From assembly GCF_036245475.1 (NCBI RefSeq), contig NZ_BTPM01000001.1:1984001-2048000 (forward strand): DNA of 64,000 nucleotides, written 5' to 3'. Position 1 is the first letter of the stretch, and each line of letters begins with the position of its first letter. This DNA is from Vibrio sp. 10N (GTDB lineage Bacteria > Pseudomonadota > Gammaproteobacteria > Enterobacterales > Vibrionaceae). The notes beneath the pieces were generated by a model. It was not told the origin of the DNA. It was given only the letters and a program-made list of their open reading frames with translations, and ran no database searches. Below are positions 52,401 to 61,732 of this stretch, piece by piece. Position numbers and translations under genes: made by a program.

Positions 52401-52542
52401 TCCCACCTACAGCCATCCCGGTGTTGTCTGGGGTTGTTGAGATAGGCACGTACCATGGTTGAATAAATTCAACCGCATTTCCCTTAGCACACAGTTCGTT
52501 CACTGTGCCCTTGTAAGTCGTATTTTCTATATTAAGAATCAT
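49468..52542 (-). CDS. GH116 (DUF608) cytosolic glycoside hydrolase, beta-glucosidase-like
   Basis: A 1024-residue protein without a signal peptide. The N-terminal beta domain begins with 'MAVGGIGSAFTLTPLGST' (the GBA2-family 'GGIG' block). The catalytic (alpha/alpha)6 domain has 'KECVDYPFFNSLDVYFYGSF', where E514 is the likely nucleophile; 'HDLGSPYDIQPDAYDWHNVKEWKDL' in part; the acidic 'GTDDTFDN' (D667-D671) with the acid/base Asp; 'SIYCASLWSAGLKAA'; and 'AQDVWIGVQFSTATALKLAG'. These match GH116, whose members cleave beta-glucosides, beta-xylosides or beta-GlcNAc. Start has AAGGGA. Divergent from the aldose epimerase, which fits release of a beta-sugar needing mutarotation. Confidence 0.85.
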   Translation of the reverse strand: MILNIENTTYKGTVNELCAKGNAVEFIQPWYVPISTTPDNTGMAVGGIGSAFTLTPLGSTPNFSFVPGIFIDVESEDLNFNDFHVSVMDIPTVDNLEISDVDGLIQYLKYYPVVLNGKLATDISIENLEVEIKRSLLDATFYSDNKDRFLKWHVEFSDKTQRELELEANSVSTQVRVAVDFFDGHLVNKTAQLRSLNAVSQSAIESVAREDIQYQAMYPIAQYQYSSFEDIKLTRNVVSPIVKGDKTLCSLPLHWNLFSAENKGTETKVVTIVQPLTNLIGSTYRKGRDGVQDSFCTLTQNPIDQSHRPVTITTDNSVFKGVALTSQSPYASDIEGEVCFGVLSDSDLLESGKVTISVKPSLYTTQSQKVLETSLKTGRTNQLFDKGIYSGRECLQGLVCVQVELEPGQTVDLRFVQVMDHSKISLDGWESRKSYAQFYQESQPAQSILKDTLPKLSNIEHRIVSQQQAFYQEAQANFESSESAARFTTMAMNTLSFLAESTVWDWQDKFLVKECVDYPFFNSLDVYFYGSFSLLYLLPELDGVVMREFADAIMASDPTKRRYWEYAEKPNAELCDAKYEGVRAIKGAVIHDLGSPYDIQPDAYDWHNVKEWKDLAPKYILMVYRHYVHSNDLSVVQACWPAIVESVEYLTALIEEGDTLPLTRGTDDTFDNLASHGISIYCASLWSAGLKAASKLAKLMDEKDLADWYQQRSSAALDTLERALWDERNGYYHFFATPVQAKHLTGQTNDSLQSLGLSLTGDKTEDKKVINAYLDNVDLESELSMFEQRVSKKHRLLELAPDVFTAAYKDILLDSDNSFGDALLADSYLKLIGDKGLFEDDKVARTLDYIYRTNFKENSPKLGVANMTLCDGAPHDAFQAQDVWIGVQFSTATALKLAGKQQQAEALIDSVYTALYHYAKIPFAAPEGFNCSVAVSQSDLVEQFGLAESTAEQWLQSLMATHCILADGRVNPDLTSDFAEFRSVFTEAMPDEQAVKLHTWLLNTGLKYTAGRYFRPGMIFSYLY

Positions 52543-52603
52543 AACAATCCCTTATTGAATATCTTTTTTATTGTGATAGCATCAATTAAAAATGGAGTCG
52601 AAC

Positions 52604-53548
52604 ATGTTTAAAATAACCCAAGATAACTTCGGCCACTTTGGTTCGTTGCAAATTAAAAATTCAAAGCGCGGAATATTATTGGAAATCATCCAAGACTTTG
52701 GCGCAATAATAAATAAACTCATTATCAACAATAGTCCTTTCTCATTTATTCAGGGCTATCAGAGTGCGGAAGAATTAACCAAAACTCATCCGTTCTTTTC
52801 TCGTAGCGCCAAGCTGTTTCCATTCCCAAACCGCCTAGAAAACGGCCAATACCAATTCCAACAACAAACATTTGCCCTACCCGCTAACTTTCCATGGTCT
52901 CAAGATGCTGTTCACGGGTTACTTTACAATCAACCATTCTCAATCCTTCATACCGACGCCAATGTTGACTATGCCGAAGTAACTCTTCGCTACAACACCG
53001 AGCACCTTTGCGCTGGTTTTCCACACAGCTTCCTATTAGATGTCATCTATCGTATCGATAGTGATGGTGTTCTAACTTGCACCACCGAAATCACGAATAC
53101 CGGCGTTAACTCTCTGCCCTATGGTGATGCATGGCACCCATACTTTTCGCTAGGCTGCGAGCGTGACCAAGTAAAACTAACCATGCCGTCAAGCCAAGAA
53201 CTCGTTTCAGAATCTGGCCTTCCTACTGGTTCATTCAAACCATTTGACCAGTTTACCAAAGGCGCTTGGTTGGGCGACGCGGAGCTGAATCACTGTTTTC
53301 AGTTCGAGTTGTCACGCCCTATCGCCTTGTCTCTTGAGCGAGCAGATCAACGAGCCTCTATTCGTTACCAACAAGACGCAAGCTACCCATTCATCCAGCT
53401 CTATACACCCAACTCCGAGTCCACGTTGGCTATTGAGCCAATGACTTGCCCGGCGAATGCATTTAACAATCATATCGGTCTTAAAGAGCTATGCCCCAAC
53501 CAGCTGGAGCGTTTTACTTGGCAATGTCAGGTTAGCTATCAAGCCTAA
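52604..53548 (+). CDS. Aldose 1-epimerase family protein
   Basis: A 314-residue galactose-mutarotase-fold enzyme that interconverts alpha and beta hexose anomers. Visible are 'KLFPFPNRLENGQY' (substrate Arg), 'DAVHGLLYNQPF' (His), 'GDAWHPYFSLG' (catalytic His) and 'LAIEPMTCPANAFN' (catalytic Glu). ATG 52604 has GGAG at good spacing; ATG 52592 lies upstream of that site. The 61 bases shared with GH116 form a divergent promoter region. Cytoplasmic. Confidence 0.9.
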   Translation: MFKITQDNFGHFGSLQIKNSKRGILLEIIQDFGAIINKLIINNSPFSFIQGYQSAEELTKTHPFFSRSAKLFPFPNRLENGQYQFQQQTFALPANFPWSQDAVHGLLYNQPFSILHTDANVDYAEVTLRYNTEHLCAGFPHSFLLDVIYRIDSDGVLTCTTEITNTGVNSLPYGDAWHPYFSLGCERDQVKLTMPSSQELVSESGLPTGSFKPFDQFTKGAWLGDAELNHCFQFELSRPIALSLERADQRASIRYQQDASYPFIQLYTPNSESTLAIEPMTCPANAFNNHIGLKELCPNQLERFTWQCQVSYQA

Positions 53549-53564
53549 ACCACCACACCGTCAG

Positions 53565-53591
53565 AAGGGGCGCTAAGCGCCCCCTTTTTTT
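53565..53591. terminator. Terminator between aldose epimerase and GH94
   Basis: GGGGCGC pairs with GCGCCCC around TAA, followed by T7. It ends the epimerase transcript; GH94 stops at 53594 on the other strand and can use the same stem. Confidence 0.85.
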
Positions 53592-53593
53592 AT

Positions 53594-56005
53594 CTACCCG
53601 AGTGTCACTTCGATTTGGTGTTCACCTCCTGCAAGCACCGGGAGCTTGTTACCGTCAATCAGTTCGCCATTAACCAGCACTTTCGTAACCCCTTTCGAAA
53701 CGTGTTCTGGGTTGGTCACTTCAATGCAGTAAGTGGCTCCGCGGAACTGACGTTTCACTTTAAATCCAGGCCAGGCTTTTGGTATACATGGGTCGATGAT
53801 CAGGCCGTCGACATCTGGTCGAACACCTAAAATCCACTGCGTACCCGCCACATAAGTCCAAGACGACGTACCCGACAACCAAGCATTTCTTCCTAAGCCA
53901 AATTGCTCATGCTCATCCCCTAAAATGTTCTGCGGATAGCAGTAGGGTTCAGATTCAAACACATCAATATGATCGTTTTTCGATGCTGGGTTGATTTGAC
54001 GATAGTATTCATAAGCTCTATCACCATTGCCCATTTTCGCTTCAGCGATCATGACCCATGGGTTAGAGTGCAAGAATATACCGCCATTCTCTTTCGCGCC
54101 CGGAGGATACGTGGATACACCGCCCAATTTTGGATCAAACCCGTTGTAGCCCGGTGTCGACAACTTAATACCATTACGTGTATTGAGCTTTTGATACACA
54201 GACTCTAACGCTTGAGTCGCACGCTCTTCCGTCGCAAAACCTGAAATGACTGGCCAGCTTTGGCCATTAGTGTATATCTGGCCTTGCTGATTCACATGTG
54301 AGCCGATCGGCTCGCCTTTCTCATCAAAGTAGCGAATGTACCAATGCCCATCCCAACCAAAGTCATTGACGATACGCTGCATCTCTTGATAGTACTCTTC
54401 AAAACGCAACTCTAACGCACTGTCTGTACGCAGTTTGCAGAGATCGAGCATATCCAGTAGCGCCTTACCATACATGTTGGCGATCATCATAGACTCAGCC
54501 CCAGTCGGCAGGTTGACCGTATCATTCCAGTCAGCAAAACCTAACAGCGGCAAACCGTGCTGGCCACGATTGCTGTAAGTAAACTCAATCGCTCGGCACA
54601 AGTGATCCCAAATACTCGCCGACTCAATAGGGTTGCCGTGTTTATCCTTTTGATAATAAGGCAGCACCTTATCTAGGAACGCGGCATTACCGGTCTCTTT
54701 TACGTACTGAGTGACAGCAAAGATAATCCAGAGGTGATCATCACCGTAATAATCTGGACGGTCTTCTTCCTCCCGTGAGTCACCAGCATTGGCTTCCATG
54801 GTTGACGGGAAGAACTGGTGCATAGCCGAACCATCGGTGTTTTGTACTGTTAGCAGTCGCTCAATCAACTCGCGAGCTTCTTCTGGCATATGAGAAATAA
54901 CACCCAAGGTATCTTGAGAAGAATCCCTAAAGCCAATACCACGCGCGCCATAACCCAACTGATACAGCGACAAGTAACGCGACCAGTTTTTAGTGGTGTG
55001 ACACTGGCGTGGGTTGTGTACATTCAGCATTGAGTTCATAGCCGGATCAGGCGTGTCGACGTGCAGTGTTGCTAAATACTGCTTCCAATGAGAAGCCAGC
55101 GCGTTAAACGCTTCATCGACCGTTTGGTGATCACGATATTTGGCAAGAAGCTCAGTTGCTTGCTCTAAACTTTCCATCTGGGTTAGCTGCACCACGGTGC
55201 GCTCTTGCTGCTCTGGCTCTAGCCAGCCTAATCTTAGGTTCAGTGCACCAATGTTATCGCCACGCAGACATTCAGAATTGTTCAGCTCTCGGTGATTTAA
55301 CGCTTGCGGCGCTGCCCAACTTCCATAGCCCATATTGCCAAGAAATTGCTGACGATCACCATCAAATGAAGTCGCAATTCTGTCTGCGGTCATTAGGTTT
55401 ACGGCAAAATCTCGCTTCATAAAGGCGTATTGTTCAAGCACAGTATGACCGCTCTGTTGCTTGTGCGCTTTCAGCGTCATGGTTTGTGGAACCCAGTCTG
55501 CGTTAAGGAGCTGCTTTAACGCATCAAAGTGAGTGAACTCATACACCGGAATCACATCTACATGCAGTGGTTTGTCTGAGATGTTAGTAACTTTAATGTC
55601 CTGCAGCAGCACGGGGTCGTTGTGCGGTACAAAGAACGTCGCTTCGCAACGCACTCCATACCCTTCCGATACGATGGTGGTGTACGACAAGCCAGTATGG
55701 TTCTCATAGCGCTCCAGAGGCTTGAGTGTCGGCGTGTAGAAAGGCGAGAAAATCTCTACATTACCATCAGTGTCTTGTACCTTAATATAGGTCGTAGACC
55801 CTTTAAAATCGGAGTTTGGCAGCTGGGCGATGTATTTGGTGACCCTGTTGAGTGCTGGGTCCCCCTTACACAGCAGCACTCCACCATTACTATCCACCAA
55901 GCCACCAAAATTGAGCGTGCCCACATAATTACACCATTTAATCGGTGTGCACGGTGTCGTGGCGACATATTCCTTCGCCGCGTCATCAAAATATCCAAAT
56001 TTCAT
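53594..56005 (-). CDS. GH94 glycoside phosphorylase (cellobiose phosphorylase-like)
   Basis: An 803-residue cytoplasmic enzyme that splits a beta-linked glucose disaccharide with phosphate to glucose-1-phosphate plus sugar. The N-terminus 'MKFGYFDDAAKEYV' and 'NRVTKY' match GH94; 'GIGFRDSSQDTLG' and the catalytic 'GFADWNDTVNLP' (Asp about residue 495) are clear. I start at 56005 (after AGGGA) because this gives the family N-terminus; the frame extends to 56035. Substrate could be cellobiose, laminaribiose or a relative; sequence reading cannot decide. Last gene of the lacI-malEFG-GH1-malK-GH94 operon. Confidence 0.85.
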   Translation of the reverse strand: MKFGYFDDAAKEYVATTPCTPIKWCNYVGTLNFGGLVDSNGGVLLCKGDPALNRVTKYIAQLPNSDFKGSTTYIKVQDTDGNVEIFSPFYTPTLKPLERYENHTGLSYTTIVSEGYGVRCEATFFVPHNDPVLLQDIKVTNISDKPLHVDVIPVYEFTHFDALKQLLNADWVPQTMTLKAHKQQSGHTVLEQYAFMKRDFAVNLMTADRIATSFDGDRQQFLGNMGYGSWAAPQALNHRELNNSECLRGDNIGALNLRLGWLEPEQQERTVVQLTQMESLEQATELLAKYRDHQTVDEAFNALASHWKQYLATLHVDTPDPAMNSMLNVHNPRQCHTTKNWSRYLSLYQLGYGARGIGFRDSSQDTLGVISHMPEEARELIERLLTVQNTDGSAMHQFFPSTMEANAGDSREEEDRPDYYGDDHLWIIFAVTQYVKETGNAAFLDKVLPYYQKDKHGNPIESASIWDHLCRAIEFTYSNRGQHGLPLLGFADWNDTVNLPTGAESMMIANMYGKALLDMLDLCKLRTDSALELRFEEYYQEMQRIVNDFGWDGHWYIRYFDEKGEPIGSHVNQQGQIYTNGQSWPVISGFATEERATQALESVYQKLNTRNGIKLSTPGYNGFDPKLGGVSTYPPGAKENGGIFLHSNPWVMIAEAKMGNGDRAYEYYRQINPASKNDHIDVFESEPYCYPQNILGDEHEQFGLGRNAWLSGTSSWTYVAGTQWILGVRPDVDGLIIDPCIPKAWPGFKVKRQFRGATYCIEVTNPEHVSKGVTKVLVNGELIDGNKLPVLAGGEHQIEVTLG

Positions 56006-56077
56006 CGTCGTGTTCCCTAACCCCTTTGCTCTCAAAGGGGCTTATTCAAAGTTAAATTAAAGTCGTTCGTCTGCGGA

Positions 56078-57172
56078 CTAGTCGATGGCGAGTGAGTTTT
56101 CGCTTAAGGCATCGAACAAGTGGATTGCATCTAGATCCAGATAAAGAGTGAGCTCATCAACATCGACCTCTGCTGCTTGCGTTTCAACAACAAAAGGCTG
56201 ACCGGCAATTTCTGTTTTCAACAGAATGCTCGCGCCGAGTAGTTCCTTGTCTTTGATTGAAACAGGAATTGGAATAACACGGTCATGGTCGACTTGTTCA
56301 GGGCGAAGATAAAGATCGGTTGGGCGAACACCAAAATGCAGCGCGACATTTTTGGAAGCGTGCGCTTTAAAGCGTTCTGGCAATGGGATATGCACGTCAC
56401 CAAGTTCGACAACAAACTCGCCGTCAACGTCGACAAGCTGTGCATCCAGCATGTTCATTGATGGGTTACCAATAAACTGAGCGACAAATTTGTTGGCTGG
56501 ACGCTTAAACACATCTGTCGGAGTACCTACCTGCGCTACATAGCCATCTTTCAGAATGACAATACGGTCAGCGAGCGTCATGGCCTCGATCTGGTCGTGG
56601 GTGACGTAAATCGTTGTGGTCTGCAATTTACGATGTAGCTCTTTGATTTCTTCTCGCATTGTGCCGCGTAGTTTGGCATCCAAGTTCGATAATGGCTCAT
56701 CAAACAAGAATACTTTCGGTGTACGCACCATCGCACGCCCCATCGCTACACGTTGACGCTGGCCGCCAGACAGCTCTTTCGGCTTACGATCGAGCAGTGG
56801 CGTTAGCTCTAGCATGGTCGCGGCTTTACGAACTTCAACGTCGATATCACGCTTAGCCATACCTTTTAGTTTGAGAGCAAAGGCGATGTTTTCATACACT
56901 GTCATGTGTGGGTAGAGTGCATAGCTCTGGAAAACCATCGCCAAGTCTCGGTCTTTTGCGTCCACTTTGTTCATGCGCTTGTCGCCGACAAAGATATCAC
57001 CTGATGTGATGTCTTCTAGGCCAGCCAACATCCTTAATGTGGTCGATTTTCCGCAACCCGATGGGCCTAGGAACACCACGAACTCACCGTCCTGGACGGT
57101 AAAGTCGAACTCTTTTACAACATCTACGTCGCCGAATGATTTTTTGATATTACGAAATTCTACTTTAGCCAT
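56078..57172 (-). CDS. Sugar ABC transporter ATPase (MalK/MsmK/UgpC type)
   Basis: A 364-residue CUT1-family ATPase. Walker A 'GPSGCGKST' (about 36-44), signature '[16 protein letters not shown]', Walker B '[16 protein letters not shown]' and a C-terminal TOBE regulatory domain (about 240-364) are visible. ATG 57172 follows GAGGAG and gives the standard MAKVEFRNI start, overlapping the GH1 stop by 8 bases. It energises the MalF/MalG-like permeases encoded upstream. Confidence 0.93.
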   Translation of the reverse strand: MAKVEFRNIKKSFGDVDVVKEFDFTVQDGEFVVFLGPSGCGKSTTLRMLAGLEDITSGDIFVGDKRMNKVDAKDRDLAMVFQSYALYPHMTVYENIAFALKLKGMAKRDIDVEVRKAATMLELTPLLDRKPKELSGGQRQRVAMGRAMVRTPKVFLFDEPLSNLDAKLRGTMREEIKELHRKLQTTTIYVTHDQIEAMTLADRIVILKDGYVAQVGTPTDVFKRPANKFVAQFIGNPSMNMLDAQLVDVDGEFVVELGDVHIPLPERFKAHASKNVALHFGVRPTDLYLRPEQVDHDRVIPIPVSIKDKELLGASILLKTEIAGQPFVVETQAAEVDVDELTLYLDLDAIHLFDALSENSLAID

Positions 57173-58523
57173 TTTTGTTCTCCTCAGAGCGCGCCAGAAG
57201 CATATTGCGATAGGCAATCGCGCTCTGTTTCAGTGTTCTTTTTTGTGTTTGATAGTCGACATGCACAATGCCGAATCGCTGGACGTAACCGAACGCCCAT
57301 TCAAAGTTGTCCATTAAGCTCCAAGCGAAGTAACCGTGGACGTTAACGCCGCTTTCTATCGCTTTATCTAGAGCAAGCAAGTGCTGTTGCAGGTAGCGCT
57401 GACGCTGCTCGTCATCCACCTTTCCTTCAATACACTGATCATTGCCTGCTGCGCCATTTTCAGTAATGTAGATCGGTGGCAGATTGGGATAGCGGGACTT
57501 GATTCGAACCAATAGATCAGTCAGCCCCTGTGGATAGATTTCCCAACCGATATGGGTGTGCTCCGAGTTTGTTTGAGGGATGGCTTCGATATCGCCATTT
57601 TCATCAAATCGCACCACGCCACGTGAGTAGTAGTTGATACCGATGTAATCGACCGGTGCAGAAATAATCTCTAGATCCCCTTCTAGCACCATAGGTTTGT
57701 GGGCGTATTCACGCTCTAGTACTAATTCGGGATAACTTCCCTTAAGCACGGGATCCATAAACCAGTGATAATTCGCGGCGTCTTTGTACATAGCCGCACC
57801 TTCGTCCTTCTCGCTTTCTGGATAGAACGGTGTGGCGTTGTAAACAATGCCATGCAATGAATCAGGCGCGTTTTCACGCAATACTGGCATTGCTAGACCA
57901 TGCGCCAGTAATAGGTGATGCGACGCTAAAAGCCCTTCGGACTCCCCGACTACGCCAGGTGCATGCATCCCCCAGCGATAACCAAGGAAAGCGGATACAA
58001 ATGGCTCGTTAAGTGTGATGTAGACATCGATCTTATTGCCAAAGTAGCGACTCACTACCTCAGCATAGTGAGCAAACTTATACGCCGTTTCACGATTAAG
58101 CCATCCACCTCGGTCTTCCAAATATTGAGGCAAATCCCAGTGGTAAAGCGTGACATAGACTTTCATACCCAGAGCATGACATTTATCGATAATGCGCTCA
58201 TAAAACGCCAAGCCTTGAGCGTTGACCGCGTCTTCTTCAGGCAGGATGCGCGGCCATGCAATTGACAACCTGTACGCGTCGACACCAAGAGAATGAATCA
58301 TCTCGATATCTTGTTCCCACAGGTGGTAATGGTCACAAGCAATATCGCCATTATCACCGTTGTCTACCTTGCCCGGCTGTCGGCAGAACGTGTCCCAAAT
58401 CGAATCGCAGCGCCCGCCTTCTTTCGTCGCGCCCTCAATTTGATAAGAGGAGGTAGCAACACCAAAGACAAACTGTGGGTCACGCATTTTTGAGCCAAGT
58501 GGCAGTTGAAACTGTTCCATCAT
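57165..58523 (-). CDS. GH1 beta-glucosidase
   Basis: A 452-residue cytoplasmic TIM-barrel hydrolase that cleaves beta-glucosides (and possibly 6-phospho or galacto forms). Acid/base E173 is in 'YITLNEP' and nucleophile E355 in 'IYITENG'; '[15 protein letters not shown]' and 'SIAWPRI' are typical. No phospho-binding Ser-x-x-Tyr motif of phospho-beta-glucosidases is obvious, and uptake is by ABC, so free glucosides are expected substrates. AAGGGG overlaps the malG stop; ATG 58523 or the adjacent ATG 58520 may be used. Confidence 0.93.
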   Translation of the reverse strand: MMEQFQLPLGSKMRDPQFVFGVATSSYQIEGATKEGGRCDSIWDTFCRQPGKVDNGDNGDIACDHYHLWEQDIEMIHSLGVDAYRLSIAWPRILPEEDAVNAQGLAFYERIIDKCHALGMKVYVTLYHWDLPQYLEDRGGWLNRETAYKFAHYAEVVSRYFGNKIDVYITLNEPFVSAFLGYRWGMHAPGVVGESEGLLASHHLLLAHGLAMPVLRENAPDSLHGIVYNATPFYPESEKDEGAAMYKDAANYHWFMDPVLKGSYPELVLEREYAHKPMVLEGDLEIISAPVDYIGINYYSRGVVRFDENGDIEAIPQTNSEHTHIGWEIYPQGLTDLLVRIKSRYPNLPPIYITENGAAGNDQCIEGKVDDEQRQRYLQQHLLALDKAIESGVNVHGYFAWSLMDNFEWAFGYVQRFGIVHVDYQTQKRTLKQSAIAYRNMLLARSEENKNG

Positions 58524-59417
58524 TTACCCCTTAACCGCGCCAGATGTTAGACCGCTAATCATCTGTTTAGAGGCAAACAGATAGGTCACAACCAGGGGAA
58601 GAATTGAGATAGTGGTACCAAGCATGACCGCGCCCCATGGCGTATTTGGTATGCCCTGTACACTTCTTAGTGCTTGAGTAATCACGTAGTTTTCAGGAGA
58701 GTTCAGAACTACCAAAGGCTGCATGAACATGTTCCAGAAGAAGACAAATTGAACAATCGCGAGTGTAGCTAGTGCGGGTTTCATCAGCGGTAGTACCACA
58801 CTCCAGTAAGTACGCAGTTCACCAGCACCATCAAGTTTTGCCGCTTCAAGAAGCTCACGTGGAATCGAAGCCACCACGTGCTGACGCATCAGGAATATAC
58901 CAAACGGCGTCGTAGTAAACGGAAGCCAAACCGCGACATGGTTATCGAGTAATCCTAGAAACTTCACGATCATAAAGTAAGGAATCAAGCTCAGCACTGG
59001 TGGAATCATCATCGAGCCAACCAGCATGCCAAATAGGATGTTCTTACCCTTAAATTTGTGAACCGCAAAAGCGTAACCACCCATACTGCAGAACAGCAAT
59101 GAAATGGTGGTGCCCACAAAGGCCACGTAGACTGAGTTAAACATCGCCTGCCAGAAAGGCATGATTTCTTGCAGCTTCGCGTAGTTAATTGCCAAGCTAT
59201 CTCCGATGGCAAAACTGATACCAGTGCCAAAGATTTCGCTGCGGTCACGTGTCGATAGCAGTGCTGACCAAATAAACGGGAACACGGTGATAATTGCAGA
59301 GACGATGAGTATCGCAGCAAGCAGCACCATCAACGCTTTCACCAGCAGCTCTACAGTGCGATCGCTCGGTTTTAGTTTTGCCATTACGGCATTCGAGTTA
59401 TGCGTTAGAGTCGTCAT
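58524..59417 (-). CDS. Sugar ABC transporter permease (MalG-like)
   Basis: A 297-residue CUT1 permease with six helices. The EAA loop is 'ASIPRELLEAAKLDGAGELRTYWSVVLPLMKPALATLAI' in part, the contact site for the ATPase. It begins one base after malF stops and ends exactly before the GH1 start, so the genes are translationally linked. Confidence 0.93.
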   Translation of the reverse strand: MTTLTHNSNAVMAKLKPSDRTVELLVKALMVLLAAILIVSAIITVFPFIWSALLSTRDRSEIFGTGISFAIGDSLAINYAKLQEIMPFWQAMFNSVYVAFVGTTISLLFCSMGGYAFAVHKFKGKNILFGMLVGSMMIPPVLSLIPYFMIVKFLGLLDNHVAVWLPFTTTPFGIFLMRQHVVASIPRELLEAAKLDGAGELRTYWSVVLPLMKPALATLAIVQFVFFWNMFMQPLVVLNSPENYVITQALRSVQGIPNTPWGAVMLGTTISILPLVVTYLFASKQMISGLTSGAVKG

Positions 59418-59418
59418 A

Positions 59419-60408
59419 TTAGTGCTCCCCTAAACCTTTCTTACCAAAGAATAAAAATTGAATTGTTGTACAACCAGCGATGAGCGCGAACAGTAACCAT
59501 GAAATTGCAGATGCTGTGCCCATTTCTAGCCATTCCCAACCCACTTTGTACAAGTACATAGAGATGGTTAGACCCGCCTGACCAGTACCGCCGCCACCGC
59601 GAGTCAGTACGAAAGGTTCTTCGAACAACTGCAGGTTACCGATGATGGTCATGGTGACTGCAAAAAAGACAAAAGGACGAATCATGGGTAGTGAAACATG
59701 CCAGAAGCGGCGCAGTGCGTTAGCCCCATCCATTCGTGCAGCTTCTAAGATATCTTTAGGGATCGTCATTAAACCTGTGGTGTAAAGAACGATGTTGAAA
59801 CCGGTGTATTTCCAGAAAACCATGATGGCAATCGATGGTTTTATTAACGTTGCATCGTCAAGCCAGCGAATCGGCTGATAGTCGTTGACCCACGCAAATG
59901 CCCAACCAAGAACCGTGGTATCAGCTAAGTAAATCAACGTTTGGTTGATGATGCCTGAGCTTGGCGAATACATATTGAAGAAGATAAGTGACGCGGCGAC
60001 CGTTGATGTGATGAAAGGCAAAAAGTACGCAGACGTCAGCCAATGGCGAAGTCTGTCGCCAAGGGAAACCAAAATATAAGCCACTGGAATTGCGACTAAG
60101 TGCTGCGCCACACCAGAAGTAATTGCTAGCCAAAATGTGTTCTTAAGGGAGCGCCACAACCACGGGTCGGTAAGCGCAATATGGTAGTTTTCTAGTCCCA
60201 CGAAGTTCATCGCGCCAAGACCTTCTACTGGGTTCCATTCGTGAAAAGAAAGAAACACTGAAAATAGAAGTGGGAAAATACCAAATACAGAAAAAATAAT
60301 TAGGAACGGCAACAAAAACCCATAGGGGGCGAATGCCTTGGCATTAATACGAGCAATAATACTCTGCCTTGATGTTGCTTCCATGACGTTGCTCGCTGAA
60401 TGACTCAT
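59419..60408 (-). CDS. Sugar ABC transporter permease (MalF-like)
   Basis: A 329-residue CUT1 permease with about six or seven helices and the EAA loop 'IPKDILEAARMDGANALRRF' followed by 'HVSLPMIRPF'. GAGG precedes the start by 9 bases. It is separated from the binding-protein gene by 64 bases that contain a hairpin. Confidence 0.93.
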   Translation of the reverse strand: MSHSASNVMEATSRQSIIARINAKAFAPYGFLLPFLIIFSVFGIFPLLFSVFLSFHEWNPVEGLGAMNFVGLENYHIALTDPWLWRSLKNTFWLAITSGVAQHLVAIPVAYILVSLGDRLRHWLTSAYFLPFITSTVAASLIFFNMYSPSSGIINQTLIYLADTTVLGWAFAWVNDYQPIRWLDDATLIKPSIAIMVFWKYTGFNIVLYTTGLMTIPKDILEAARMDGANALRRFWHVSLPMIRPFVFFAVTMTIIGNLQLFEEPFVLTRGGGGTGQAGLTISMYLYKVGWEWLEMGTASAISWLLFALIAGCTTIQFLFFGKKGLGEH

Positions 60409-60426
60409 AGTAACGACCTCTTAAAG

Positions 60427-60452
60427 AAGGAAGCGCGCTAGCACGCTTCCTT
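60427..60452 (-). other. Intercistronic hairpin between binding protein and permease genes
   Basis: AAGGAAGCG pairs perfectly with CGCTTCCTT around an 8-base loop, with TTTAA after it on the minus strand. It probably stabilises the binding-protein mRNA or stops part of the transcripts, as in mal-type operons. Confidence 0.6.
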
Positions 60453-60472
60453 AAATCAAACTCAAAAACGGA

Positions 60473-61714
60473 TTAAAGGTTACGCGTTCTGCGTTTAATT
60501 AGGCGCTCAGCCTCAGCCAATGCAGTTTTGATGTCTTTATCTTCATCCAATACTTCCATCAATGCATTTTCTAGAACGATTGAGCGAGCAACGTGGTCAC
60601 CTTTCGCCGGTGCCACCGGTTTGATGTTGTTCGCTACTTCAGCAAATAGCTGACGCGCTTTTTGACCACCAAGGAACTCAACTTCTTGGTCAAACAGTTT
60701 GTCGTCGTAAGTCGTTACGTTAGCTGGGAACGCAGCAATTGTTTCAAAGTGCTTAAGTTGTGCGTCACGATCTGCTGTCATGAATTCGATCAGCTTCCAC
60801 GCTTCATCTTGGTGCTGTGACTGAGTAGGGATTGAAAGGAAAGAGCCGCCCCAACTGCCGTAGATGCCATCAGGTAGGTTTGATACTGCCCACTTACCTT
60901 TTGTTTCTGGTGCAATCCAGTTGTTCAAGTGACCAAGCAGCCATGCGCCCGATTGTTGAGTCGCAAACGTGCCATTTCTAAAGCCTTCATACCACTCGTT
61001 TGACCATGCCAAAATGCGGCCATCTAGACCTTTTTCACGAATTTTCTTCGCGACTTCAAAAGCGTGTACAAAGCGCTCAGATGTAACGACTGGCTGACCG
61101 TCTTTATCGAAATAAAGACCTTCGCCTTCAGGTACTGTGGTGTAGATGATTGCTTGTGCAACATCCGCAGCAGAGGCGATCAGTTGAACGTTTTGTTGCT
61201 TCAGTTTTTCACCTGCAGCAATGTAAGAGTCCCAATCTTTGATGGCATCTTTCACGTCGATACCCGCTTTTTCAAATAAATCTGTACGGTAGTACATAAC
61301 ACCAGGGCCTAGATCCACTGGGATGCCGTACATGTTGCCATCAGCGCCCTTGCCTTGCGCCCATGCGTAAGGTGCGAAACGCTCAGCGTATTTATCTGCA
61401 CCGTATTTTTCAGAAAGGTTGACCAAACCACCAGACGCTACAAATGGACCAATTTTCTCCACATCAACAACAATGACGTCACCCGCACCTGAGCCAGTCG
61501 CTAGGTTAGTCGTCAGTTTAGTGTGATGGTCACCATGGTTATTCATCAAATAATCAACCTTGATGTCATTTTCCTTTTCAAACTCAGGTAGCAGCACTTT
61601 TAAGCTGCTGTCAAAATCTGGAAAACCATCAAAGCGAATCGCTTCTTCTGCATTAACAGCGGTAATTGTTCCAAGCGAAATCGCACTATAAAGTACTAAA
61701 CTCTTTAATTTCAT
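60473..61714 (-). CDS. Sugar ABC transporter periplasmic binding protein
   Basis: A 413-residue extracellular solute-binding protein family 1 member. A signal peptide (about 1-22, cut near VNAEE) is followed by 'IRFDGFPDFDSSLKVLLPEFEKENDIKVDY' in part and 'QQSGAWLLGHLNNWIAPE', typical of oligosaccharide-binding proteins. AAGGA precedes ATG 61714. It lies 18 bases after the LacI gene and heads the transport set. Beta-gluco-oligosaccharides are the inferred ligand from GH1/GH94. Confidence 0.93.
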   Translation of the reverse strand: MKLKSLVLYSAISLGTITAVNAEEAIRFDGFPDFDSSLKVLLPEFEKENDIKVDYLMNNHGDHHTKLTTNLATGSGAGDVIVVDVEKIGPFVASGGLVNLSEKYGADKYAERFAPYAWAQGKGADGNMYGIPVDLGPGVMYYRTDLFEKAGIDVKDAIKDWDSYIAAGEKLKQQNVQLIASAADVAQAIIYTTVPEGEGLYFDKDGQPVVTSERFVHAFEVAKKIREKGLDGRILAWSNEWYEGFRNGTFATQQSGAWLLGHLNNWIAPETKGKWAVSNLPDGIYGSWGGSFLSIPTQSQHQDEAWKLIEFMTADRDAQLKHFETIAAFPANVTTYDDKLFDQEVEFLGGQKARQLFAEVANNIKPVAPAKGDHVARSIVLENALMEVLDEDKDIKTALAEAERLIKRRTRNL

Positions 61715-61732
61715 GTTATATCCTTAATAGAA

